Source: Chitinophagaceae bacterium (lineage in GTDB: Bacteria; Bacteroidota; Bacteroidia; Chitinophagales; Chitinophagaceae). Taken from it: 64,000 nucleotides of DNA. Shown one piece after another: positions 14,901 to 22,576 of this stretch. The stretch spans positions 1 through 64,000 of the forward strand of contig JADJOC010000005.1 of assembly GCA_016713965.1 (NCBI GenBank). The letters are read 5' to 3'. The notes beneath the pieces are model-generated. The model made no database searches. It worked only from the letters and a program-made list of their open reading frames with translations, and was not told where the DNA came from. Made by a program: the position numbers and the translations under genes. Positions within the stretch are counted from its first letter, which is position 1. Every line of letters begins with the position of its first letter.

Positions 14901-15209
14901 ATGAAAATAGATACAAAAAAAATAGGAACATTCCTAAAATCAATTGATGATGCTGAATACATTTATATGCAGCATTGTATGGAAATGCGTAACGGAATAA
15001 ACAACCTAATCAAAAGGCATAATTTGTCAAAGCAAGATGTTTGCGAAAGGTTTAAAATCAAGCCTGCTAAATACAATGATTATGTAAAAGGCAATTACAA
15101 CTATTCCGTTATGGATATGGCTTGTTTAAATGCTGCATTTATGGAATTAGAAGCCGAAAAGCTAAAAGATAATGTTCCTGTTCAGGTCGCTGGTAGCAAT
15201 GACCGCTAA
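14901..15209 (+). CDS. helix-turn-helix-like regulator
   Basis: 102 residues. NLIKRHNLSKQDVCERFKIK then KYNDYVKGNYNYSVMDMACL fits the five-helix Cro/C1 layout: a helix, LSKQDVCERF as the turn helix, KYNDYVKG as recognition helix, and a last helix. A DNA-binding repressor or activator of phage genes is likely. It is a candidate for the operator X or Y protein. It ends near a convergent lysis gene. Confidence 0.55.
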   Translation: MKIDTKKIGTFLKSIDDAEYIYMQHCMEMRNGINNLIKRHNLSKQDVCERFKIKPAKYNDYVKGNYNYSVMDMACLNAAFMELEAEKLKDNVPVQVAGSNDR

Positions 15210-15247
15210 CGGTGTCCTAAAATAGCACACCACTTTAAGGAAAATGA

Positions 15248-15802
15248 TTACTGTTCTAATAACACATAATCAACATCTTTCATTTTATATAAATCCATTT
15301 GTGAATATGTGTTAGTTATAAATTCATCCCATTGCGATTTGAAAATGGTTTGACATCCTAAACTAGATGGTGAATTTAAGCTGCCTTTATGTATGTTTAT
15401 TGCTATTCCTGTACTGTCTTTTCCATCTCTGGTTACAGGTAGTTCCTCTTTTGGATTTGCAGGTCTTAATGCAGGGTAACCACCGCTAGGTTTACTTAAA
15501 CCGTGCTTCCCTTTCTTATATTCATGAATACCTGCCTTTAGTACTGCTACACCTTTTTTAAAGGTAGAAGGGTCTGTATTGGCGTTGAATGCGGCAAAAT
15601 AATCTTTACTACCTATCAAAAATATAGCATCGTCATAAATCATCCTGTCATTCTTTGTAGGGTCTCCCATTGTTTTTTTATAATATCCCCTTACTCCCAC
15701 TATAAAAAAATCAGGTATTACAAATTCAGGATAAATACTTTTAACTAAAGACAATACTTCTTTTTTAGTCATTTTGGGCTTAGACGGTGGTACTATATTC
15801 AT
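15248..15802 (-). CDS. peptidoglycan-acting enzyme (YkuD-like), putative endolysin
   Basis: 184 residues from the ATG at 15802 (174 from the ATG at 15772). Upstream residues up to 15874 would lie in the promoter, so they are excluded. The body has FIVGVRGYYKKTMGDPTKND, IYDDAIFLIG and FNANTDPS, then GIAINIHKGSLNSPSSLGCQ followed by TIF..WDEF. The His-(x)n-SxGC arrangement is the active-site pattern of L,D-transpeptidase-like (YkuD) domains, and proteins of this build are common as phage lysis enzymes. No signal peptide, so release would need the neighbouring membrane proteins. It is the last gene of the late minus-strand block but has its own promoter. Confidence 0.65.
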   Translation of the reverse strand: MNIVPPSKPKMTKKEVLSLVKSIYPEFVIPDFFIVGVRGYYKKTMGDPTKNDRMIYDDAIFLIGSKDYFAAFNANTDPSTFKKGVAVLKAGIHEYKKGKHGLSKPSGGYPALRPANPKEELPVTRDGKDSTGIAINIHKGSLNSPSSLGCQTIFKSQWDEFITNTYSQMDLYKMKDVDYVLLEQ

Positions 15803-15806
15803 ATTA

Positions 15807-15837
15807 TAAAGATAATAAAAACCACCCACCACACAAA
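15807..15837 (-). promoter_or_regulatory. promoter for the lysis enzyme (minus)
   Basis: On the minus strand TTTG (15834-15837), a 19-base spacer and TATCTTTA (15807-15814), one base off TAnnTTTG. Transcription would begin at or next to the ATG at 15802, giving a nearly leaderless message, unless translation starts at 15772. Confidence 0.55.
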
Positions 15838-16001
15838 GCCTTAGCTTCTTATTATGTATTGCTGTTGAAGGCAATGAAAAAGTGCCTATAATTCGACGTT
15901 ATGCTAAACAGGCAGCTACACAGCTAAGCTGCAAGTGCGATTTAATTGTTTTTGCCCTAGCCACTGGCGAAGATTTTAGCGAAGATTAAAATATATAAAA
16001 A

Positions 16002-16196
16002 ATGGGTGATGATTACAGTTATTTAGAAGATTTAATTTCTGGATTAACAGGCAGGATTGAAGAACTTGAATCCGAAATATCTTCTTTAAAAGAAACCATA
16101 GCTAAAAGTGAAAAGAAAATAAATGAAAGGATTGATAGCACAAATAGTGAAATAGACGACATCAAAAGTTCTATTGATGATTTAGAGAACCCCTAA
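16002..16196 (+). CDS. small coiled-coil protein
   Basis: 64 residues, almost entirely heptad repeat: YLEDLISGLTGRIEELESEI continuing through KINERIDSTNSEIDDIKSSI. Predicted as a parallel coiled-coil oligomer. The gap before it (15875-16001) has a GCAGCT/AGCTGC hairpin and a tandem GCGAAGATT repeat. A lysis-control or structural role cannot be told. Confidence 0.6.
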   Translation: MGDDYSYLEDLISGLTGRIEELESEISSLKETIAKSEKKINERIDSTNSEIDDIKSSIDDLENP

Positions 16197-16338
16197 AATC
16201 CAACTCCCTATTAATAGTCCAAATTATTTTTTTTATATCAGATATAGTCGAGCCACTCAAAAATGAAATAATAGCATCAACTGTATTTTTTTGTTCTTGT
16301 GATAAACGATTGTATGTTTCACTATGTCCGTTTTCCAT
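16171..16338 (-). CDS. hypothetical protein, 55 aa
   Basis: Starts MENGHSETYNRLSQEQKNTV and continues DAIISFLSGSTISDIKKII. Good coding composition, with a TATATTTG box ending about 4 bases before the ATG, again nearly leaderless. Its 3' end overlaps the 3' end of the coiled-coil gene on the other strand by 26 bases. The function is unknown. Confidence 0.5.
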   Translation of the reverse strand: MENGHSETYNRLSQEQKNTVDAIISFLSGSTISDIKKIIWTINRELDFRGSLNHQ

Positions 16339-16369
16339 ACTCAAATATACAAAATAATACCCTTAAAAT

Positions 16370-16618
16370 ATGAAAATAATATCTACAAACCAAGAAATTA
16401 AATGGTACATAATGTCAAAAATAATTTCACTAAAAAGTGAAATTGACATAGAAGAAATTGTAGGTGGTGATAAAGGTATTATAGTTGATCTTGAAAACAA
16501 ATCTATCTACCCTAAAGGATATACAGAAAAACTTACTGAAAAAATAAATGAGTGTTTATTAATAGAAGAAACTAAACAAATTTTTGAAAACAAAAATTCC
16601 CTTTATGATACTATTTGA
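16370..16618 (+). CDS. hypothetical protein
   Basis: 82 residues starting MKIISTNQEIKWYIMSKIIS. Charged, no export signal. It overlaps the next gene by 14 bases, which suggests coupled translation. The function is unknown. Confidence 0.55.
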   Translation: MKIISTNQEIKWYIMSKIISLKSEIDIEEIVGGDKGIIVDLENKSIYPKGYTEKLTEKINECLLIEETKQIFENKNSLYDTI

Positions 16619-16925
16619 TATAAATGAAGCCTTTAAAATTAAAAACCATTATAAAGATATAATAATAGGAACTCCCTTAACAATCGGGAAGGATGATGAT
16701 ATTTCAGGAATTTTGGTATGCCACAAAGGCAATGTAAATAAAGCAATAGAAATAATGCTATCTACTAATTTTGATGAGGAACAACATTTGATTGCTTCAT
16801 TTAGTGAAAATGCTAAAGAATTTGAAATTTATGTATATCATTATGATGGAGCGGATATTTTATATCATGAATTAGATAAATTCATTACAGAAAGAAATTT
16901 GCAAAAAATATATTCTGTAAACTAA
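16605..16925 (+). CDS. hypothetical protein
   Basis: 106 residues, ATG at 16605 inside the end of the previous gene. It starts MILFDINEAFKIKNHYKDII, with a beta-rich core (DISGILVCHKGN, EFEIYVYHYDGADILYHELD). No family was recognised. Confidence 0.55.
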   Translation: MILFDINEAFKIKNHYKDIIIGTPLTIGKDDDISGILVCHKGNVNKAIEIMLSTNFDEEQHLIASFSENAKEFEIYVYHYDGADILYHELDKFITERNLQKIYSVN

Positions 16926-17167
16926 ATACCCCAATCTATTACTCCAGTATTTTTAAATTTCTCAATAGTCATAGTATTTGTTATAATCTCACCCCTTTGA
17001 TTAAAGAAAGTAACTTCTCGGCTATCGCCTCGATGCTCCGCAGCTTTAAAACAATTAAAACCGCACTTTGCCAACACACGCTTGCACACAAAGGCTAACC
17101 TGTTTAACATAACGCTTATAACATTATAGGACTTTTTCATTTTTCTTATTGATTTGAGCAACAGCAA
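16922..17167 (-). CDS. doubtful hypothetical protein
   Basis: 81-residue frame starting MLLLKSIRKMKKSYNVISVM; the second half (EVTFFNQRGEIITNTMTIEK) looks coding. The middle (17030-17100) is richer in G and C than anything around it and contains GCCAACACACG and GGCTAACC strings like cassette-site boxes, so the frame may combine a real C-terminal part with foreign sequence. Confidence 0.35.
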   Translation of the reverse strand: MLLLKSIRKMKKSYNVISVMLNRLAFVCKRVLAKCGFNCFKAAEHRGDSREVTFFNQRGEIITNTMTIEKFKNTGVIDWGI

Positions 17168-17243
17168 TATTGCGATTTTTTAATAATTATTTTTTTATTT
17201 GAATAAAAAATCGCAAACATCAACTTTTGTACATCAAATATAC

Positions 17244-17393
17244 TTATTTAATTTTGTTATCCAAAAATTCTTTCCCCTTACTTTCTGCAATTCTTTCTAT
17301 CAAATTTATAATACGCTGTACCCACCATTTTTTCCAAAAAGAACCTTTCTCTTTCTGTACTTTAAGTTCTTCTATTAGTTGATTTACTTGCAT
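17244..17393 (-). CDS. small basic tryptophan-rich protein, 49 aa
   Basis: MQVNQLIEELKVQKEKGSFW then KKWWVQRIINLIERIAESKG. An amphipathic helix with a KKWW motif; it could lie on the membrane. It starts 3 bases after the 17397 gene's stop codon on the same strand, so it belongs to the lysis cluster. Confidence 0.5.
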   Translation of the reverse strand: MQVNQLIEELKVQKEKGSFWKKWWVQRIINLIERIAESKGKEFLDNKIK

Positions 17394-17396
17394 ATA

Positions 17397-17633
17397 TTAT
17401 GATTTTTCAGTTTCGTTATAATCTTCTTTATCCGATAAAAGGGCTTCCATACTTTCCAAAAATCCTGATACTCCAGTTCTAACTATCAACATTACAAAAC
17501 TATCTTGTAAATAACCTCTAGCAAGCAATATTATAGAAGCAGTATCAGCCAATAATGTTATTGCTCTTTTTAACCTCCTAAACCATTTTGGAGCAAGAGA
17601 CTTTATGTTTTTAATTCCAAAAGTAGTTGTCAT
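17397..17633 (-). CDS. small membrane protein, holin candidate
   Basis: 78 residues. A basic amphipathic N-terminus (KSLAPKWFRRLKRA) leads into a hydrophobic stretch TLLADTASIILLARGYLQDS and FVMLIVRTGVSGFL, then an acidic tail. The size and location between the PAS protein and the lysis enzyme fit a holin or holin partner. No sequence family was recognised. Confidence 0.5.
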   Translation of the reverse strand: MTTTFGIKNIKSLAPKWFRRLKRAITLLADTASIILLARGYLQDSFVMLIVRTGVSGFLESMEALLSDKEDYNETEKS

Positions 17634-17660
17634 TTTTTTATTAAATTTAATAAATTTATT

Positions 17661-18164
17661 TTATAATTCCACTATAATACCTACTATTTGTACAAATTTA
17701 TCATGCTTATTCTTTTCAACTACGGCTTTACAGCTTACTAAAAGCTGTTTATTATTAGAGGTAATAGTAAATTTCTCGTCAAAAAATATTTTTTTAGTAA
17801 CCATCTCTTGCCATGAATAACGTATTTTATCAGCTTCTAGTATGTGTTTATACCAGCCTTGCGCCGCCTCTTGTGTTAAATCAAACATTTCACACCAAGC
17901 TGGATTAACATAGATAATGTTACCTGTTTCGTGGTCTGCCATGAATATAGCGAAAGGGGATAGTTTTATGAGAGAGCCTATTTTTAATTCGTGGGTGTGA
18001 ACAACATTATCTAAAGTATTAAATTTTTTAGATAATCCTAATTGATTTTTACACCAAAGGTAAGCTGGTTTGATAAATTTTTGATAGCCCTTCCATGCTC
18101 CTATGATGGCAGTTCCAGCTACGCCGTAATTTACTATGAGTTGTTTTATATAACCCCAATCCAT
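17661..18164 (-). CDS. membrane-anchored PAS-domain protein
   Basis: 167 residues. Residues 8-26 (LIVNYGVAGTAIIGAWKGY) form a short hydrophobic N-terminal segment. From about 65 to the end lies a PAS-type sensor fold: SPFAIFMADHETGNIIYVNP, AWCEMFDLTQEAAQGWYKHI, a helix, then strands ending FVQIVGIIVEL. No kinase or output domain follows. PAS domains bind small ligands, haem or flavin, or mediate protein contacts. Inside a lysis cluster it could sense cell state and time lysis; that role is inference. The first segment may be too short to span the membrane. Confidence 0.7.
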   Translation of the reverse strand: MDWGYIKQLIVNYGVAGTAIIGAWKGYQKFIKPAYLWCKNQLGLSKKFNTLDNVVHTHELKIGSLIKLSPFAIFMADHETGNIIYVNPAWCEMFDLTQEAAQGWYKHILEADKIRYSWQEMVTKKIFFDEKFTITSNNKQLLVSCKAVVEKNKHDKFVQIVGIIVEL

Positions 18165-18193
18165 CTATTTAGTTTTCGGTACGATATTAAATT

Positions 18194-18385
18194 TTAGGAT
18201 TTTATCCCATTTTTCTTGCTTTTACCTATATCCTTATATACTAATCCATAAAATAAAGCCCATCCTACTAATGTTAGGAAAGACCCTATGGTAATATTAG
18301 TAAATGATAAATCATATATTGATGTGCCGCAATACAAACCAAAAGCCGACCCTAGTACAAACCAAAATGATTCTTTTCTTGTCAT
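18194..18385 (-). CDS. two-span membrane protein, holin candidate
   Basis: 63 residues from MTRKESFWFV (78 from an ATG at 18430). Two hydrophobic stretches, FWFVLGSAFGLYCG and ITIGSFLTLVGWALFYGLVY, separated by a short loop, and a basic tail KDIGKSKKNGIKS. This is the layout of small class II holins. It is 29 bases upstream of the PAS gene. Confidence 0.5.
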   Translation of the reverse strand: MTRKESFWFVLGSAFGLYCGTSIYDLSFTNITIGSFLTLVGWALFYGLVYKDIGKSKKNGIKS

Positions 18386-18494
18386 AATTTTGATATTATG
18401 AAGTACATAAATAGTTTTATTGCTGCCCATAATTTAATTATTATATATCCTACTAAAAACCCAGATAAACTTAACTCTGCTTTTCTTTTGCATT

Positions 18495-18851
18495 TCACTT
18501 CTTTTTATTTGAACGGTAATATAAAACAATTATAGCTAATACTAATCCCCAAAATTCACTAATTTGATATTCTAAAGGATTTAAAATACATTGGGTAAAC
18601 AATTTAGACCAGCTTAATGTTAAGAAAAAATCACTCACTAAATAAAATGAAAAAGATTTATTTTTAAAGTACTCTTTGCAAATTGTAATGAAACAAACAG
18701 TACCCAAAAATAAACCAAAAAAATAAAGCCATTCCCCTACATTTTTATTAGGGATCAGCTTCCAAAAAACATTTGTTGTCAAGTAAATTAATCCACCTAA
18801 CAACATAATAACTCCAAAAAAATTATGATTAAGCTCTTTCTTATGATTCAT
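18495..18851 (-). CDS. four-span membrane protein
   Basis: 118 residues with four hydrophobic segments (FFGVIMLLGGLIYL, WLYFFGLFLGTVCFITI, FYLVSDFFLTLSWSKLF, FWGLVLAIIVLYY) and basic ends. Its ATG overlaps the end of the preceding small gene by 11 bases. The function is unknown; it is probably part of the lysis or envelope cluster. Confidence 0.6.
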   Translation of the reverse strand: MNHKKELNHNFFGVIMLLGGLIYLTTNVFWKLIPNKNVGEWLYFFGLFLGTVCFITICKEYFKNKSFSFYLVSDFFLTLSWSKLFTQCILNPLEYQISEFWGLVLAIIVLYYRSNKKK

Positions 18852-18975
18852 CTTTATTAGTTTGTGGAGGATGTGGAGGATGTGGCCCTACAAAAGCAGA
18901 AGATTCATCTTCATTAATGACTGCCAATATTTGAGCAACTGCTTTTCTAATTTCTTTTTTTTGTTCTTCTGTCAT
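18841..18975 (-). CDS. small hydrophilic protein, 44 aa
   Basis: MTEEQKKEIRKAVAQILAVI then NEDESSAFVGPHPPHPPQTN. A helix followed by a proline-rich tail. It overlaps the downstream membrane gene by 11 bases. The function is unknown. Confidence 0.45.
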   Translation of the reverse strand: MTEEQKKEIRKAVAQILAVINEDESSAFVGPHPPHPPQTNKDES

Positions 18976-18981
18976 AAATAT

Positions 18982-19407
18982 TTAATTTTCTGGTTCTACT
19001 ATCCACCATTTTAAAATGCTATTATCATTTTCATTTACTAAATTAAAAGGCTCTGGATAAGCCAGTTCACTTCTTATTATAAAAGAAACTCCATCAACAA
19101 TATCTTCTTCACGTACTATTAAAACAAATGGTTCTAATGTTCCAAAATTAGGTTTTTTATACGAAAAAAACACTACACTTTTTTTAGTTATTTTTTTAGT
19201 AAAAACGTTTGCTAATCCTGCCACTAATGTAGCCTCTCCTAGTGATGAATTTAACCCATTTTTTACATATAACTTATCCCTAATTAACAAATCCCCATTT
19301 ATATCTAAGGTTTTTTGGGGATTTGTTGTATTAATCCCTACCATTTTTTGGGCATAAATATTAAATGATACACAAAACAAGAGTGTATATAAAATGGCTA
19401 TTCTCAT
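18982..19407 (-). CDS. secreted fibre-like protein
   Basis: 141 residues from MRIAILYTLL. It has a signal peptide ending NIYAQ. The mature start VGINTTNPQKTLDINGDLLI is the motif common in Bacteroidota and phage tail-fibre-type proteins, usually before a chaperone or adhesive tip. It begins 2 bases after the 562-residue fibre gene ends. A Sec signal on a virion fibre is unexpected, so it may instead be exported to the host surface. Confidence 0.6.
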   Translation of the reverse strand: MRIAILYTLLFCVSFNIYAQKMVGINTTNPQKTLDINGDLLIRDKLYVKNGLNSSLGEATLVAGLANVFTKKITKKSVVFFSYKKPNFGTLEPFVLIVREEDIVDGVSFIIRSELAYPEPFNLVNENDNSILKWWIVEPEN

Positions 19408-19408
19408 A

Positions 19409-21097
19409 TTAATTGGCAGGATAATATTTAACAATCATTAAATTCTGATTAATGTCATTATTTCCCACTCCTATTCCTGTCGCCTTTAAGGCTAAATTAG
19501 TGGTAAAATCTTCTGCACCTCCTGCATATTCGGATTGAGTTGAAAATAATGAACTACTACCAACAATTTGTTCTATAGTAATTAATTGTGTATTAGATGC
19601 TGTTCGGACAATAGTTCCTTTCAAAAGAATACTGCCATCATTTTGATTTTGCGCTCCAGTTGTATAAAAATCTGTTCCGCCAAGATATAATATAATTTGT
19701 TTGCTGTTAGCATTGGAAGCAAAGAAAAAATGCATATAAAATTCAATATAATCCCCATTAGAAGAAAGGGTATTGGCTGGGATTGTATCTACCATTAAAT
19801 CATCTATTCCCCCTCCTACATTGCCTACCTGTGTAGTATTAGTATTTATATTTCGTCCAAATTTTTGATTTGCCCAGCTTGTCGTTGCTATTTGCCTACT
19901 GTTATCACTAGCTGATATACTCCCTTGATATACAGCACTGTCTTGTGCATTTAAATATAAACTTTGAACACCTGTAATTGTTAAATCATTGCCATCTCCT
20001 GTAATTACCCTATCTCCTGTTAATATGCCATTACTATTATAAATATTTTTTATCCCTACCCCCCATGTGCTTGTTTTGCGAACATTACCATCGGCATCCA
20101 TTACCATTGGTTTAAAAGTAGTAGTATCTGTAGTAGTAGTAATGCCTGATGAAAATTTTGTAGCCCCATTACGTAGCATTTGAAAGGCATTTGCTCTAAC
20201 TCCTACCCCAATACCATTACCAATGGTAAATATAGGATCGGTGGCTACTTGTGTTGATGTATTGTTAAGATAGTAATTTGTAGTATCATTATAAGCCCCA
20301 AAAACAACCCCATTTAAAGTATTCATATAAGTTCCTACGCCTGTAGAAAGCGAATTGTTTCCTACTGCTTTTGTGAAATTCCCTATCGCTGTAGATACTA
20401 CACCACTTGCTGTATTTGTTGTGCCAAAAGAAGTTGAATTATTTCCACTTGCTGTAAGGGATTCTCCTGCTGCGAATGAAGATGCGCCACTAGCGGTAGA
20501 ACCACTTCCTATAGCAGTAGCATAAAGACTACTAGCAATATTACCTGCACCAATAGTTGCGGAATAATTGCCACTTGATTCATTTACAGACCCTATAGAA
20601 AAAGAGCCTGTTCCACTAGCGATATTATTTTGCCCTCCCGAAAAAGAGTATTGTCCTATATTAGCCACATCCCATTGTGTTCCGCTTACCTCACCAGCCC
20701 TAAAAGCCGCCAAATCATATATCCATTGAAATTTAGTACCTGCTCCTTCTACTGTATCTGTTAAACGGATTACATCCCCTGTAATTATTTTAACTCCCCT
20801 ATCTGCTGTATAAACTGGAGCGTTCCCATTAGAAAGTAATACCCATTTTTTGGGGCTATTTTGCCTATACCATATAGAGTTTACATCATAAGTATAAATA
20901 ATTGCACCTGCTGTATCAATGCCTTTTTCTAAGTTAGCTGCCACAGTATCTACGTACCTAGGCATAAAAGCATTATATAACCACATACCCCTACCATCTT
21001 GTGTTGTGTTTGCCGAACCTGCCCTATTAATAATAGGTTGGGAAAATGAGCCATAAAACAGAAATATAATAAAAATACTTAGTAATAGTTTTTTCAT
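19409..21097 (-). CDS. fibre/adhesin with YadA-like head repeats and signal peptide
   Basis: 562 residues. Residues 1-20 (MKKLLLSIFIIFLFYGSFSQ) are a signal peptide. Residues 150-255 carry repeats of the YadA head type: SFSGGQNNIASGTGSFSIG, YATAIGSGSTASGASSFAAG, NNSTSFGTTNTASG, STAIGNF, each with the ASG..S.A.G pattern of a left-handed trimeric beta-roll. The C-terminal half is a beta-rich domain ending NQNLMIVKYYPAN. Predicted to form a trimeric fibre used in binding. Phage fibres normally lack signal peptides, so export or a host-derived origin should be considered. Confidence 0.7.
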   Translation of the reverse strand: MKKLLLSIFIIFLFYGSFSQPIINRAGSANTTQDGRGMWLYNAFMPRYVDTVAANLEKGIDTAGAIIYTYDVNSIWYRQNSPKKWVLLSNGNAPVYTADRGVKIITGDVIRLTDTVEGAGTKFQWIYDLAAFRAGEVSGTQWDVANIGQYSFSGGQNNIASGTGSFSIGSVNESSGNYSATIGAGNIASSLYATAIGSGSTASGASSFAAGESLTASGNNSTSFGTTNTASGVVSTAIGNFTKAVGNNSLSTGVGTYMNTLNGVVFGAYNDTTNYYLNNTSTQVATDPIFTIGNGIGVGVRANAFQMLRNGATKFSSGITTTTDTTTFKPMVMDADGNVRKTSTWGVGIKNIYNSNGILTGDRVITGDGNDLTITGVQSLYLNAQDSAVYQGSISASDNSRQIATTSWANQKFGRNINTNTTQVGNVGGGIDDLMVDTIPANTLSSNGDYIEFYMHFFFASNANSKQIILYLGGTDFYTTGAQNQNDGSILLKGTIVRTASNTQLITIEQIVGSSSLFSTQSEYAGGAEDFTTNLALKATGIGVGNNDINQNLMIVKYYPAN

Positions 21098-21143
21098 TTG
21101 TTGTTTGTTGGGTTTTAATGTTTAATAAAAAGCAGAATACGGA

Positions 21144-21683
21144 TTAAACATTTTTAACTATGTATATATTAAGTAAAACTTTGTTCGGATCAAAAACAGC
21201 CGCATCAAATCCGTCAATTGTTATATTTATACCATCTACGGTAGTAACATATTCATCAGGATTATCCAAATACTTAGGAATAAAATTTGCAAATATTTGT
21301 AAATTTTCCCCAGCAATATATGGATTATTATAAGCTGTAGCAGTTGCAAAATCCCCTGGATAAACTGGTATTAAATAAGGTGCATTATCATTATTAGGGT
21401 TATTAGGATCGACTACTACTCCTCCACCTCCTAAATTTAATATTTGTGCCGCTTTTTTAGCATTATTACAAAGTGATAACAAGTAATTTGAAGTTCCGAA
21501 AAGAGTGGAATCAGCAGGATTTTTATCAAATGCCCATTCTACTGATTTTCTTTCTATGTATAGTATTTCGGGTAAAATCGGGTTAAGAGTAGCACCAAAT
21601 AAACTGCCATTCCTTACATCACTAGCAGTTAAGTATTGACATATTTTAGCGATATTTATTTTTTCTTCGGTTGTATATGCCAT
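21144..21683 (-). CDS. tail/fibre-associated protein
   Basis: 179 residues starting MAYTTEEKINIAKICQYLTA. A helical N-terminal part (about 1-85), a short Gly/Pro/Asn linker (GGGGVVVDPNNPNND), then a beta-rich C-terminal domain with PYLIPVYPGDFATA. Its ATG overlaps the stop of the 170-residue gene. Order and composition point to a tail-tip or fibre-attachment part; no family was recognised. Confidence 0.55.
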   Translation of the reverse strand: MAYTTEEKINIAKICQYLTASDVRNGSLFGATLNPILPEILYIERKSVEWAFDKNPADSTLFGTSNYLLSLCNNAKKAAQILNLGGGGVVVDPNNPNNDNAPYLIPVYPGDFATATAYNNPYIAGENLQIFANFIPKYLDNPDEYVTTVDGINITIDGFDAAVFDPNKVLLNIYIVKNV

Positions 21684-22195
21684 TAGAAAAATAAATTTTC
21701 GTTTAATCTAAAATAAGAGGCTGCATCATAATTTTCCTGTGCATTGGTTATATCATTTCCCCAAACAATTGCTTGATCGCCCGAATCTATTAAAACTCGT
21801 GTTTTACTTTTGTTGTTAAAGTAGTTAGTATCTTGTAATACATCAGGGTTATTTTGTTGGTATTGAGTTAAGGAGTACAGGAAATTTTCATTGTACCAAG
21901 TAAAGCCATACAAATCACTTTTACTATATAAAACAATATTCCCCACATTAAGCCATTGCACTAAAATCAGCAAGGCGTAATCTGTATTTAAAACATCAAT
22001 ATCAATACTAGCATCTAAATAATTCCACTCAATATAATCAGTAAGCGTTCCTGTTGGTACTAAATAACTTCCATCTGCTTGTTGTAAATAAGCCCTTCTT
22101 TGTGTTATGGCTGCATCTGCTCCTGTTGAAGTATCAGTAAGCCTAATAGTAGTTGCATTAGGTTGAGAAACAGTAAATAATGGAGTTAGTGGCAT
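21683..22195 (-). CDS. tail/fibre-associated beta protein
   Basis: 170 residues starting MPLTPLFTVSQPNATTIRLT, an immunoglobulin-like strand pattern (TDTSTGADAAITQRRAYLQQ), then a helical end. It is the first gene of the fibre cluster after the giant ejection gene. Likely structural. No family was recognised. Confidence 0.55.
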   Translation of the reverse strand: MPLTPLFTVSQPNATTIRLTDTSTGADAAITQRRAYLQQADGSYLVPTGTLTDYIEWNYLDASIDIDVLNTDYALLILVQWLNVGNIVLYSKSDLYGFTWYNENFLYSLTQYQQNNPDVLQDTNYFNNKSKTRVLIDSGDQAIVWGNDITNAQENYDAASYFRLNENLFF

Positions 22196-22276
22196 CTGTT
22201 ATTTTGTTATATCAAAAATATAAAATTTATTTGGATATACAAGCATTATATTTTTTTACATTACTTTTTTAAAATA

Positions 22277-22321
22277 GAGTAAAAGTACTCTTGTTTCATT
22301 TGATTACGCACAGTAATTTTA
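22277..22321 (+). promoter_or_regulatory. early-type promoter, operator X, inside late block
   Basis: GAGTA-AAAG-TACTC (22277-22290), TTG (22291-22293), 20-base spacer, TAATTTTA (22314-22321). Same geometry as the early promoters 16-19 kb away. It drives the single + strand gene at 22352. Confidence 0.7.
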
Positions 22322-22351
22322 CCATATTAATTAATCTTTTAAAAATATTAC

Positions 22352-22576
22352 ATGCTTATTTTAGAATATACTTGTAGAATATTATTTATGTTAGCAGCAC
22401 TTTCTATCGCACTAACTTTTATTGTATTAATACTTCAAAAAATATTTATCAAAAAAAATAAAAAACTTGATAAAATTAATGATAAAATAGCATATATGGG
22501 AGGTATTTGTATTGGATTATTAATATTAAATGGAATATTAGTTGTTGTATATATGGTTATCAGTAAATCTATTTAG
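22352..22576 (+). CDS. two-span membrane protein under early promoter
   Basis: 74 residues. Two hydrophobic segments (ILFMLAALSIALTFIVLIL and GGICIGLLILNGILVVVYMV) around a basic loop KIFIKKNKKLDKINDK. It is the only + strand gene within 32 kb of late genes, and its 3' end overlaps the end of the giant gene by 8 bases. The early-type promoter suggests expression soon after infection, for example to alter the inner membrane. The role is inferred only. Confidence 0.65.
   Translation: MLILEYTCRILFMLAALSIALTFIVLILQKIFIKKNKKLDKINDKIAYMGGICIGLLILNGILVVVYMVISKSI

Noticed and set aside
15200..15905. lysis gene as a further cassette (GCTAACGG at 15207, GTTATGC at 15898)
   Set aside because: The boxes are 690 bases apart with no complementary inner arms, so they do not form a site.
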